A model generated the notes under the pieces. That model was not told the DNA's origin. It worked only from the letters and a program-made list of their open reading frames with translations, and searched no databases. Of a stretch of 64,000 nt of DNA, positions 36,954 through 48,330 are shown one piece after another. The stretch is from contig JAIUJO010000226.1 of the NCBI GenBank assembly GCA_023846275.1, positions 248,001 through 312,000 on the forward strand, read 5' to 3'. This DNA is from Vanilla planifolia. Lineage: Eukaryota; Streptophyta; Magnoliopsida; Asparagales; Orchidaceae. A program made the translations under genes and the position numbers. Position 1 is the first letter of the stretch; every line of letters starts with the position of its first letter.

Positions 36954-37959
36954 AACAAAGATGTGATATCTTTATTCCTTTTGCATAATGCTATGACCAA
37001 GTAGAAGAATATTTAACATTGACGCTATGCCTATACTTTTTGAATCAATCCAATGTCCTTTATAGTAGAATTATGGCTTGTATACAAGTTGCTATGAATG
37101 GTCTTTATGTTCAACATTATGTCCTAACCCTATTAGAAGTGCAACATAGCCCTTTCATTCTCTTTATCAGAATGGGATTATATAATTGAAATGCTAAATT
37201 AAGCACAAATAAATTCTTCATTTTATTATGATCCCACATAACATTGTCCTTATCCAACTCCATTACAACTACTAGATGGTACATGTACATGTTGAAATAG
37301 GTTGGCCATGAAGTAATAGGAAGGACGTAAAGCCAATTGCTCAATAAAAATGATTAACTTACACGTAAGTGATGCACCAGGTGACATATTAAAAGTAATT
37401 CTTATCATAACGTACTTGCATCTAAAGGATTGAACCCATAAATAGTCTTCCTTAGCCATAACTTGTCTTGTGTATTTTGTAATCAATGTCGATTTCCTGA
37501 TTGACAAACTACCGATTTTGAGTCTCTCAACTGGCATAATGTGTTATGATGTAAACATTTGAACTACTCTATGCGTAATAATGCATCAATTTCTCTAACT
37601 CTAGAACACACACTCAAAATTAATGATTGAGCTAAGTAATTCAAAAGAATAGCAGCTAATGCTGAGATTTTATGACAATATGACCCATCATCAATAATGA
37701 CATGATCATTCATGTTGTCATAGTTTTCAACATAATTAATTACGAAATTAAAGTCTTTTTTCTATAGTTTAGTTGTTACAATTGCTATGCCATGATAATT
37801 CAATTGAGTAACTTAACAAATATCAAATTTTTTATTAAAAACTTCCTTTGCTTGATTTCTATCCCCTTGTTAAATAATACAACGAATTCATTGAGGTTCA
37901 CCATCTAACCTAACAGATACCCATACTACTCCATAATATCTTGAATGGTCCTCACAACG

Positions 37960-38490
37960 ACAGATGTTGTAGATGCATAAATCAGGATTTAACAAAGTAT
38001 AGAAGGCATGTTATCATAAGGGAGGATGGGTCAATCCTAAACCCAATGAGGCTGTGTTCTTATGTCAGCATTAAACAAGCCATTTAAGATGCTCAAGGAT
38101 AATAGAAAAATTGTATAGTAATAGTATACGTTCCTACTTAAGACCCCTTTCTCCTTCAATCTGCTATAGATGGATAGCATTAAACAAAATCCTTAGTCTT
38201 GGTGCAATGATACAAGCTTTAATCCAATCACACCAACAAAGTTGAGAACTACAAATGCTTTAGCATATCTAGCATAAAGTTTCAATTGACCTTAATTGGA
38301 AGTAAAAAAGTGCATTGGCACAACCAATTAATGTGTTAAGAAAATATTAATTGATATAGTACGACTTGGTACCAAAGTTATTTTTCCATGATAGTAATAT
38401 CAGTAAATACAAGCTTCGATTTAGCCACCAAAAGATCAGTCACTACTTTGTAAATCGCATTGCAAAGGCTAACGAGCCTAATATACTTAT
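37960..38490 (-). pseudogene. Reverse transcriptase remnant, LINE copy 4
   Basis: - strand: IRLVSLCNAIYKV at 38,447-38,485 is RT block 1. Motif A survives as a KVN-stop-NF reading near 38,275, and motif C only as a garbled ILIYAST segment at 37,972-37,998 with no YxDD. The stop after KVN is TGA where other copies have TAG or TTG, suggesting an original TGG (Trp). Confidence 0.75.
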
Positions 38491-39219
38491 TTTTAGATGC
38501 ATCTTAAAATTTTGAGGGCAAGAATGACTAGCATGTATTTCTAATGCTTAGGTGTAAAGCCACCTTTAAAGAATTGTTTCATAGCTATGGCATTATCGAC
38601 TTATGTGACATTCCAATAACTATGCACAAATTTAGTAGAGATGCCATATACATTATGAGGTTTATTTCTTTTAATGGATAACACCACACTTCTTATCTCA
38701 TCATTATTGAAAGTATAGAGGACGCTAATATTTCCTATGGCTAGACCATGTCTTACTAGAAAAATACATAAGAATGTCTTTGATCTTAGATGGGGATGCA
38801 CCAATTCCCTACATTCATTTTTAAGTTGATGGGTATAGTTGCTCTTGGAAATAGAAGTAGTTTTTTTCGTAAAAAAAGCAAGTGTTCTAGTCCTAAGGGT
38901 GGCCTAGTGATGCTTGGCATGCTACAACCACTGTGTTCCCTCTAAAGCCATAACATTTTATAAGAACTAATACATTGTGCCAAAAGATTTTGTCTTAGAT
39001 CAATTAAGCCATTTGCAAATTCCTTAGGTTGATGTTCTTGGGTTTCTTGTACTAACCAGTGTTGCATACTAAAGATATTTTAAATTTTAGCTTCACTTCA
39101 TTTCTTTAATGTTGATAAAGCTCTATTATATTCAGAGGATAAGCAATCTATTGGGTTACCTTTAACCAAAATTCCCCAACTTGCACACACAACATTAGTT
39201 CACTATGGAAAGTATAATA

Positions 39220-39425
39220 AGATGTTTTCAAATGGAGTTTTTTTTTGCAATTTTACCAAATAAGGATTGTCTAATTTGTAAAAGTAGTGGGTAGTGATTT
39301 GAGCCAATGTGAGGCAAATATGTCATTGTAATATTCGTGAAGTCTTTCAAATCATAAATATTCATGAAGGCATTGTCCAATGTTTCATAGATAAGAGAAT
39401 TCTTTCATTATTACACCAAGCAAAT
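39220..39425 (-). pseudogene. Endonuclease C-terminal remnant, LINE copy 4
   Basis: - strand reading IYETLDNAFMNIYDLKDF followed by MTYLPHIGSNHYPLLLQI matches the I-x-E-R-L-D-R and L-P-x-x-S-S-D-H-x-P-L blocks of L1 endonucleases. It is one of the clearest EN stretches here. It ends at the junction with copy 5. Confidence 0.78.
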
Positions 39426-39430
39426 TCTCT

Positions 39431-39984
39431 TTGGGTTCCTTGATAAGGTAATGTTCATGTCTTACATCATACTCTCCTTAAGAAGGTACATACATAAAAT
39501 AAATAAAATAATAATTGAAAAGGTTTGGGAATGGGCATTCCCTAGTCCCAAAGAAAATCAAACGAGAGAACATGAAAAGAGACCTACTCCATAACATTAT
39601 TTCCTTGGTACTTCATGTGGAATAGTTTGAAGGACTTCATACATTGAACAAATGCAATAAAACATTAGTAAGAGCTATTGCTTGCTATAAAAAAACTAAT
39701 AAGCTCAATATAGTAATTGCCTTAATAGAATCTAAATCAATTACCGCTACTTAGACATAAAGAAGTATCTATCTAAGAAGTTTCATTACTTCAAGAATTG
39801 CAATAGTCACCATGATAAGCTAAAATTGAAACAAAAGTGTTTTCTATAATAGTAATAGGTCTAGTTAGGTCATCCCATATAACAATACCAATTCTAGCAA
39901 TGAAATCATCATTTGTAACTATGTCACATTGAATTTAATCAAAACCATTGGAGAAGAGGTCCAACAAGAGGCAACCATCTTTGT
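39431..39984 (-). mobile_element. L1-type LINE fossil, copy 5 (3' fragment: RNase H and tail)
   Basis: Short copy holding only RNase H and the 3' tail. Its lower end (39,431) starts with gggttccttgataagg, the reverse complement of the family 3' end. Its upper end stops inside RNase H (PPMVLIKFN-like near 39,950 on the - strand) where copy 6 begins with gtgttccttgataaag. Internal match: the segments at 39,470-39,620 align with 29,840-29,990 and 36,140-36,270. Confidence 0.78.
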
Positions 39985-42352
39985 GTTCCTTGATAAAGTA
40001 CTGGATGAAGCTTACATCAATGTCTTCTTAATGTGTTTCATACAAAAAGTTAGTAAAAGGAAACTGCTGAAGCTGTTCAAGAAGGGGCATCCTTGAGATC
40101 CAACTAAAATCATACAAAATAATATGACGAGCGACACAATCTTTAGCACTATTTCATTGGCTCTTTACATGGGATAGTTGTAAAGACTACATACCCTAAA
40201 TATGATAGAAACTTCTTCTTACTTTGGACAAAAGCTACTAGTTCATTTTAACAATGGTTGTAGTAGATGCTGATTTGATGTCCAGTGCTTGGACATTAAG
40301 AAGTATCATTCTATGGAGTTCCATAGCTTTAAAACAAGTAATAGTCTCCTTGGCAAAAGCTGTACCTAAAACAAAAGTTTTCTTGCAATAATAATATGTT
40401 TTCCTTATGTATTCCAAAATAATAACAGCAATTTAGATAAAGAGGTCATCTTGCATAGTTGAATCACGATTTATATTAACACAATTTCTTGGAAGAGGAG
40501 ACAAATAAGAAGAAACAAATAACCCATCAAGTCAGTCAAAGCTCCCACTAGATGAGGTTGAAAAGTTGAAAGAAGTAGTAGTAGTGGTAGCAATTTGAAT
40601 ATTTCTTTGGAGTGCAGCTAATTTTAGAACCTTAACGACATGTGTATGAAAATTCTTGTAAAGAAAAGGTGAATTAATGCCAAAGAACTGAACTTAACCA
40701 TATGAGAAGTAATGCCCATCCACACATTCACAAAAAACCAATTAAAAAAAATTAATGAAGTAATGTCCCTATCATTGAAGTCATTGAGCATGAAACTGTC
40801 ATTTGTAAAGCTATTTGACTAGAACTCTTTCAAACTATGGTGCTCACAAATAATGCTGCAAATCTTTAGTCACATTACAAACCCACGAAAAAAGCATTGA
40901 CATCTTAATCCATCATGCACTAAGCAAGGAGCGAGAAGTAAGTAGATTTAACATTAAGCTCCACAAGAAGCCATTAGCCTTAGTCTACACATGCACTTTC
41001 CAAACCTAAAAAACCTTCCTATTAAATGAATTCTTGAAAGTATGCATGCTGTTGTAAATGATCGTTCAGTCCAACATCTTATGATCACTCAATGTGAAGC
41101 ACAACATGTCCCTTTCTTTTGATTTGGCTTAAGGAGAATATAAAACCCAAATTTGCAAATCGGACACTAATAAATTTTGAATTTTATTGTGATACCACAC
41201 ACCATGCTCCTAAGCCAACTGCATTAAAAGTGACAAATTTTCCACCTTCATGATAATATAGGCTTTCCATGTTCTAATAAGATGGATGCCAAGCCAATTA
41301 TTCAATAAGAATGGAACAAAACTACCTATAAAAATCGTCTAGATCATATTATTTATTTTCTTGGGGTATGAGTTATTATGTAATTAGCATGTGTGTGATG
41401 CATCTTTTATCATATAGTACTTGATTTTGATGCACTAAATTCATAAATAAGTTTTTGAGCAAGAACTAGACTACAATGTTTTGTAATCATTACTGACTAC
41501 TAGGTTAACAAACTAGATTTTGAGTCTCTGACACTACTTGAAAGATTTATCATGTCCCAATAGCCATAATGTATTATGTTGCAAACATTTGAACTACTCC
41601 ATAAGTAATGGAGCATGAATTTCTCCAACTCATTAACAACGCCACTCAAAATTAGTGCGTGGTCTAAGCAATACATAGGAATAGTAGCCAACATTGATTT
41701 TACATGGCAATATGGCCCATCATTAATAGTGACCTAATCATCCAACTTGGCACACAAATTTTGACATGATTACTTATGAAATTGAAGTATTTTTTTGCAA
41801 ATCTTTTTGCTATAATTGGTATTCCTAGTTATTTAAATTGAGTAACATGATGCATATGTAATTTTGTCACTCTCATCTTCCTTTGCTTACATGTCATCCC
41901 CTTGAGAAATAACACTTTGGATTTGTTGAGGTTGATCACCTACATCTTTTATCATATGGAATGGTCCTCGCTATGACAAAAGTTGTAGGTGCATGACTCA
42001 TGATGTCACTAACAAATATATTATTTTTCATTGTAGAGGATGAAGTGTCGAACATGAACCCAACAGAGGTAGCTTTCTTAAGCAAGTGCTAAATAAGCTA
42101 TGAGAGATGCTCAAACAATATTGTTAAAAGTTTTTGGAAGAAGGAACATCGCTATCTAAGACCCCTTGTTGCCTAAATCCACTCTAGATAGATACCATTA
42201 AATATAATCCCAAAACTTGGTGCAAAGATACAAGGCTCAATCAAATCACACCAAAGAGTTGGAAATTACAAATGCTTCAACATGTCATAGACAAATTTCT
42301 AGTTAACCTTGTCATAAGTTTAGTCATATCTAGCCTTTGATTTCATGATAAT
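39985..42352 (-). mobile_element. L1-type LINE fossil, copy 6 (5'-truncated in RT)
   Basis: - strand copy with 3' tail (39,985-40,240), RNase H zone (40,240-40,540), connecting region and part of the RT (41,860-42,340). It is cut at the N-terminal side of RT motif A. The RT piece reads TYDKVN-stop-KFVYDMLKHL near 42,285-42,340, then a GLR-stop-R text near 42,155 (equivalent to G-L-R-Q-G). Motif C is degraded to VSDIMSHA at about 41,993-42,016. Confidence 0.8.
41860..42345 (-). pseudogene. Reverse transcriptase remnant, LINE copy 6
   Basis: Contains motif A (YDKVN, then TAG at the Trp position, then KFVYDMLKHL), followed by FAPSFGIIFNGIYLEWI near 42,190-42,240, the strand-turn region before motif B, then ATRGLR. 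Motif C has lost its first tyrosine and second aspartate. RT blocks 1 and 2 are absent through truncation. Confidence 0.78.
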
Positions 42353-44199
42353 GAGATGGAAACATTTTACATCACACCTCCTTAGAATGGTTCATACATA
42401 AAATCAAAATAATGATAATGTTATAGTAATTTTGGAAGGGGTATCTCTATTCCTAAGCAAAATCATATAAAGGAGACTAATACACAACACAGTAGGATAC
42501 ACAATTGCCTTGACACTCTATTTGTGATAGTTGGAATGACTACTTACCTTCTACAAAGTTAAGTGAACTATGATATGTGCTCCTTCTTAATATAGATGCA
42601 TGTAGCCACTTCACTTTGAGAATAGCTATTATAGAGTTTGATTTATCCCTATTATATGAATATGAAGAAGTAGTGTTCTAAGGATCTCCAATGCTTCAAG
42701 AATTGCAATAGTTTCCTTGGTTGAAACTAAAGTTTAATTCCACATTCTATTAGTGATAATAATAGGCCCACACATGTCATCCAAAATAATTATAACAATT
42801 CCAGTATTTAAGTTCTCTTGCATTATTGCATGACAAATGAGTTTAAACCACCCAATTTTAAGAGTCCAATAAGAGGTAACAAATATTCCTAAAGGTCATT
42901 GAAACGCCCACTAGATGGGATTGGGGAAAAGGGACTTGTAATATCAACAATTACAGCACAATTAATACTACTTTGATGTGTAACCAAGTTAAGGACCTTT
43001 CCTTCATTTAGTTACCAATTTCTATTAAGCTAATGGTGATATACGTTAAAGCAACAAATTCAATTAAATGAGATGTATTTGAAGCCATATATTCACCACT
43101 TCCAATTAAGAAGCACATTTAAAGAACATAACTCATTATTGTTAACCAAGCCTGTGATTAGCATTTATGAAGATGTTAACCAAAAATTCCTTCATCATGC
43201 GATAGTCCCATAAACTATGTTGTACATGATCTTTCACCTCATAGACCCTCAAAAAAAGTACTTACATCCTAATACCTCTTGCACATAGCCAGGAATGAGT
43301 TGGAATCAAATAAAAATTCAACTTCATGAAGGTAATGATCTGAGGTTGCAACAACATCTCAAACCCACATAACCTCTTCTCTTGTTAAATTTTGGCTCAT
43401 ATAAATCATATTTTAAATTACTCTTTAATCCAACATCATGTCCTCTTGATTTTTGAAGAATGACACAACTCTTTCAATTTATTCATTCAAAGGGGAATGG
43501 ATAATCCAAAACACCAAAGTAGATACAAAAAAATTTGATTTTATTTTGGTCGCTTACACTGTGGTCTTTAACATGCTCCACTACATGTATTAGTTGTTCC
43601 ACTTTCATGTTGATATAGGGAGTCCACAAATCAATTAGTAGAATGCCAAGAAAATTATCCAATATAAATTATTCTTACCCTCAACAATCAACTAAACCAT
43701 TTTAGTAGTTGTCAAAAATATCATAATACTGAGTAACTTAAAGACGTGCAAAGCACTAAGAAATATATAGAAATTCTTTTTTATCATAAAAAAAGACGAA
43801 AATGCCTAAACCCATAAACTAGCTTTCTCAACCATATCCTACCTAAAACGCTTTGAATTGAAACTAATTTTTGATATGCATAATGTATGGCATTACTATA
43901 CTTAATTTGTCAAACTCTTAAAAAATACCATTAAAAATTAAAGAGAGGCTAAATCATATGCAATAACAACAATGAGCATTGAGTTGATCATGATAATACA
44001 CCACATCATTGATAAAGTCCTAATCATTTACCTTAACTCACAGGTTTTAATTTGATCAAGAATAAATTTGAAGTCATTTTTTTAAATTTAATTGCCACAA
44101 TTTGCATGAATAAATATTTTAAATTAATAACTTTAATAAAATGTAACTTTCTTATTCTTATCTACCATCACTTGCATTCTATCTACTTTATAAAATAAT

Positions 44200-44880
44200 A
44201 TTATGGATTTGTTAAGAATTACCACTTAACTAAAGTGTTGCCAACACTTCTTCAAAATGAGTTTTATGGGCGTCACTATAGCACAAATTACTAGTGCATA
44301 AATCAAAATGCCATTCGCAAATTGAAGATGAGTAATCGTTATGAAGAAAGGACTAATCCAAATCCCAATTGATATATCTTGCTTACATGGTACTTAATAT
44401 GCCAAGATAGATACTCAGATATAATGGTAAAAAGGTATAGTGAAAGTGGTCACCCTTACCTAAGACACCTGACAGCTTCAATTGACTAAAGATAGAATCT
44501 ATTAAATATGATTACAATTCCTAATATAGAGATGCATGCCTGGACCCAATCATACTAAGATATTAGAATTATAGATTCTTTAACATGTCAAGCATAAATT
44601 TTAAATTGACCTTATCATAAGCCAAGTTGAAATCCAACATCATTGTAATGAAACCCTTGTTCAAAGTAGACAAGCTGGTATGGCAGCCATTTTTATGCAA
44701 AAAAATATATTATCAGATATAAAACATCCAAGAAAAAAAGAAACTTATTCTCTAGTAAAAATATATCGAACCAACATCTTTAGTCTACTTGGCAAACTTT
44801 TAGCCACAATTTTGAATATCACATTGCAAACAACTTTGTATATCACATTGCAAAGATTAATGGCCTGAATTGTTCAAATT
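44200..44880 (-). pseudogene. Reverse transcriptase remnant, LINE copy 7, with in-frame 24-bp duplication
   Basis: - strand block 1 reads INLCNVIYKVV immediately followed by CNVIFKIVAK. The eight-codon repeat comes from a 24-bp tandem duplication (44,811-44,834 and 44,835-44,858). NLAYDKVNLKFMLDMLKNL (about 44,565-44,625) is motif A, and C-L-R-stop-G near 44,460 is motif B. Motif C is reduced to FANGILIYA near 44,300-44,325. Confidence 0.8.
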
Positions 44881-45649
44881 TAAAGCACATTAAAATTAAG
44901 AAATGAGAATGACTAGCATCTCTTTCAACCTTTTGGGCATACATCTATCTTTTAAGATTAGTTTAACAACTCTGGCAATATGTACCCAGGTAATGTTCCA
45001 ATATTCATACACAAATTCTAGAGAGAACCCACCCACACCAAAGGCCTATTTTATTTTGATAGACATAGTAAAATTCCTGATGTCATCTCCTAATTAGAGC
45101 CTCAAGGCTTACTGGTTGCTCATTGTTGATAGCTCTCAAAGGTTGAAAAGGTAGGGGAGCTTTATATTTTCTAAAACTACACTTCTTCCTAAAAAACTAC
45201 AAGAGTAAATTTTTAATCTCAATTAAGGTACCAAGTAATTCCTTATTATCATTTTTAAGATGATTATATGACTACTTCCATATATAAAAGTACCTACTTC
45301 CTAAAAAAACCATGTGTTTTGATATCCAAGTTTGGTCCAAAGGATCTTTACACTATCACCAACATTCTTCTTCAAAAACCATAGTTTTGTGGTAAGAAAC
45401 AATAAATTATACCAAAAGATCTATATTTCTAATTTCTTAAGTCAAAGCTCTTAAATCTACTGCTCCAATTAGTCATGCTTATTAAGAATATTACCAAGTT
45501 TACCAAAAGTCCACTTCTTTAATGGTAATTGTGCTTCGCAAAATTTAGAGGGCTTATTATCAATAGGGTTGCCTTTAATAACTTTATTAAAATTGGCATG
45601 CATAATAATATTTTAATGTGGAAATTATAGCTATGAGTTTTAAAATTGG

Positions 45650-46320
45650 GTTCTCATAGCAGTTTTATTAAAAAATGTTCGTCTAAATTGAATAAAGAGA
45701 GAGTAATGGTTTGAGCTTATATTAGAAGAATGTGCCACTGCAGCATTTTAGAATGCCTTTATATCGTTAAAATGTATGAAATCTCTATAATGTGCTTCAT
45801 ATATGTGTGTATTTTCTGCTTTTTTATAACACAGAGAACATGTTCAGAATAAATCCAAAGTTAGTCAACTATTATTTGCTAGTGATACTGGTGAACTCAT
45901 ATAGAGACTAACCACCATTGATTTTGTTCCCAGCTTTCTTCTTTTTGTATGTAAGTAATACTATGAAATCCCCTACAATAATCAATGGTCATCAAACGAT
46001 TGTAAGTACTTTGATTTTTTCCTATGCTACCTAGTGGATCACATATCTTTTGATGCATACACCACAAAATACCTCCATAAAACCATAATAACATTTGACA
46101 ATCTGGTCCAAGATTAGAAAAAGTAGTTTCAATTAATACCCAAACATTGATCCTCCACATGCCTATTAAAATTCACTAACCAAATTTCTAATAAGGCTAT
46201 AAGAGCATTGTTAAAGCTACCTTAATCAAACTACATGTTGTCTTGTTTCCAATTAAAGAATTTTTCTCGAACATAACTTTGACATTCTCTCAAATACTTT
46301 GGGTGCACCATTATTGATCA
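45650..46320 (-). pseudogene. Endonuclease remnant, LINE copy 7
   Basis: - strand: MLLWFYGGILWCMHQKIC near 46,060-46,110 aligns with the equivalent text of copy 2 near 5,500. IVGDFHSITYIQKK near 45,945-45,985 is the V-G-D-F-N-S-I block with N changed to H. An IYEAHYRDFI-like stretch near 45,790 (equivalent to I-x-E-R-L-D-R) and a SSNHYSLSI-like stretch (S-D-H-x-P) follow. An 87-codon open frame (45,897-46,160, -) covers part of it. Confidence 0.72.
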
Positions 46321-46559
46321 ACTAATATAGTACTTCCTATGATACTATACACAATTTCGTAAGCATGCTCATCTTCAGTTCACTATATAATTGGTTCACC
46401 TCTTCCACCTTCTTCTGTATCCATATGATCATGCTCACTTCACAGCTAATGCATTCTGCATCCTAGAGGATTCACCCTAATCTTCCTCAAATGAAACCAT
46501 ATCATAATAGCCCTCCTCTAACTTGGACAACACTAGTGAAGTGTCTACATTATGCCCTA

Positions 46560-46760
46560 CAATCTACTAAGTTCCATTACCACAATTCACTAGAGCATTA
46601 TTTACAAGTTCAATGTCATGATCCCCAAAATTTTCTTTGATAAGGATTAGGCCTTGTTACCCATCACCTTTGCTAGAGATGCATGCACATTACGTCTAAT
46701 TATATTTGTGAACTTTTTGGATTTTGTGCCCACCATTTTTCACAACTCCTCATAAAGTAC
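46560..46760 (-). pseudogene. Possible ORF1 C-terminus upstream of LINE copy 7
   Basis: - strand text VGTKSKKFTNIIRRNVHASL sits just upstream of the endonuclease remnant. A basic segment with R-x-S-x-K is common near the end of plant L1 ORF1, so this might be its remnant. No zinc knuckle is visible and no other copy in the window covers this region, so the call is tentative. Confidence 0.25.
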
Positions 46761-46974
46761 TCAAAGAATTGTTGATGTTAGGTCCATTTCAAAGTTGCTC
46801 AATAACAAAAAAATGTGACGCAAAGACAAGCCTTCCAACAAGATGAACAATTATGCCTTCCAAAGATTTCTTCCATTGCCAACAATTTTGTCTACCTGCA
46901 ATTCTAATTGCTTGGCCCCTGTTCTCTTGCAATTCCAACTACGTACCAAACATTTTTGTGTTACAAATCAAACA

Positions 46975-47160
46975 TTAGCTTCCTTAATAAATAAATGCCT
47001 GAAACCTACACCCTACTCTCCTTCTAGAGGTTCATAAATATAATAAAAAAAGATAATGATGAAGCAATTTAGGAAGAGGCATTCCCCAATTCCATAATAA
47101 ATAGTATGATAGGAAACACAATCGACTATAGAACTTTCCTGATGTAATTTTTGCTCTTGC
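46975..47160 (-). mobile_element. L1-type LINE fossil, copy 8 (3' end fragment)
   Basis: About 185 bp aligning with the 3' tails of the other - strand copies: the order ttccttaataaa, caccctactctcctt, ggttcataaatataat, atgaagcaatttaggaag and ggcattccccaattcc matches 39,434-39,560 and 29,790-29,950. No domain remains. Confidence 0.72.
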
Positions 47161-48330
47161 TTCTACATGGAGTTGATGCTGTGGGGAATAAACAATAGCC
47201 TATCAACACTATCATGCACTAAGGGAGAGCAAAGTTTATGCTGGTAATGAGTCTAGCCTATGTCTCTTGGTTCAGTCAGACTTCAAAATTGAACATAGAA
47301 TAACTCTTAACTATGAATATCTTGCCACTCAATTTGATGAAGTATGTAATGAGATGCAATATATGTTAATTGTAGAATCTTGTGAACCATCCATTTTTTT
47401 AATGCAACTAGAACTAGTGGATGCTAGCTAAGAGAATAAGAGGTGGATGGCCCTTTGAGCTATGACATTGAGTGTTTAAGGATTTGGTGATGGTTGCCTA
47501 TCAATGTCGTAAGACGTGCTTGCCACCAAGTGTTGTCGTGTTGGCATGTAAGATTAATTTTTGTAGGAAACAAAGTTGATGAACCTCTCGAATCCAACTC
47601 CATGCTTCATGGTGTGGAAGTGTGACCCTATGTTAAGTGAGGCTTCCTACTAATTTTAAGCATACAAATAAGTAGATGGAAAGGTTGTTTTGAGGATTCC
47701 CTTAATAATGATTAGTGAAATGGGTCCAATCTAATGTAGAAATCATGTTTCTTGAAGCATGAATTATAGTCCAGAGGGCGTCCTCTACAATAGATGAAGA
47801 TCACATTCTATGGAAGGGGGTGTCATGAGGGTGAAACACCATTCAACTAATTTTGAACCACTGCATCTAACAATGTGTTGGGTTGTTTCAGAGTGCAGCT
47901 AAAATTTGGTATCATCATAGCCTAAATAATTACATGAGATCAATAATAAGCAAGTACTACAAGGGAAATTTGAAAAGTAGTTTGGAAAAGAATTAAAGAG
48001 TGCTTGAAATTTTGATGAGGGAACCACATAGGACCCAAAGATGTGTCTCTAGTTGATGTCGAACATCTTCATACAGTTTGTTGCAGAGCTCAAGGAGAAG
48101 ACCAGCTTAGGGCCATCATTGTGGTAGGAGATGAGAAGGAGTGCCCAGTTAAGGAGTTCCACAGAGGCACCACATGCATTTTTTATGGCTTGTAGGCTCC
48201 CCATCTAACCTATCTTGAAACACAAAAGAGAGGGTTCGAGATGCTTGAGAGTTGATATGTTAGGAAGCTCAAAAGGCACATGGAGTTGATAGCTTGACAT
48301 TTTAAGCATAAAAGATTGAGAAATGTGTCT
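47160..48330. other. Unassigned sequence before R3 copy c
   Basis: No second copy is clear, although the last 150 bases may belong to the part of R3 that precedes the agtgata(c/g)taacatg anchor. A 62-codon - strand frame (48,205-48,393) spans that junction and shows no known motif. Confidence 0.4.

Larger units (their letters stand above)
36095..39430 (-). mobile_element. L1-type LINE fossil, copy 4 (5'-truncated in EN)
   Basis: On the - strand: EN C-terminal part (39,220-39,425), RT (37,960-38,490), the conserved VMWDHNKMKNLF block (about 37,200-37,240), RNase H (36,390-36,640) and a 3' tail ending near 36,095 with tttatcaatgaacccaaag. The 5' end is cut off within the endonuclease exactly where the 3' end of copy 5 begins. 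It contains an 11-base run of C at 36,943-36,953. Heavily broken. Confidence 0.8.
42353..46960 (-). mobile_element. L1-type LINE fossil, copy 7 (longest - strand copy)
   Basis: On the - strand: possible ORF1 C-terminus (46,560-46,760), EN (45,650-46,320), RT (44,200-44,880), connecting region, RNase H (42,600-42,870) and 3' tail. Its 3' end abuts the truncated 5' end of copy 6. Broken throughout by stops and frameshifts, but domain order is complete for ORF2. Its 5' side meets the 3' fragment of copy 8 near 46,975. Confidence 0.78.

Noticed and set aside
735-39430. Extending the inverted duplication to LINE copy 1 versus copy 4
   Set aside because: The paired coordinates add to about 39.0-39.5 kb, but copy 1 is truncated in RT while copy 4 extends into EN, and the sequence between the copies does not align, so independent insertion is as likely.
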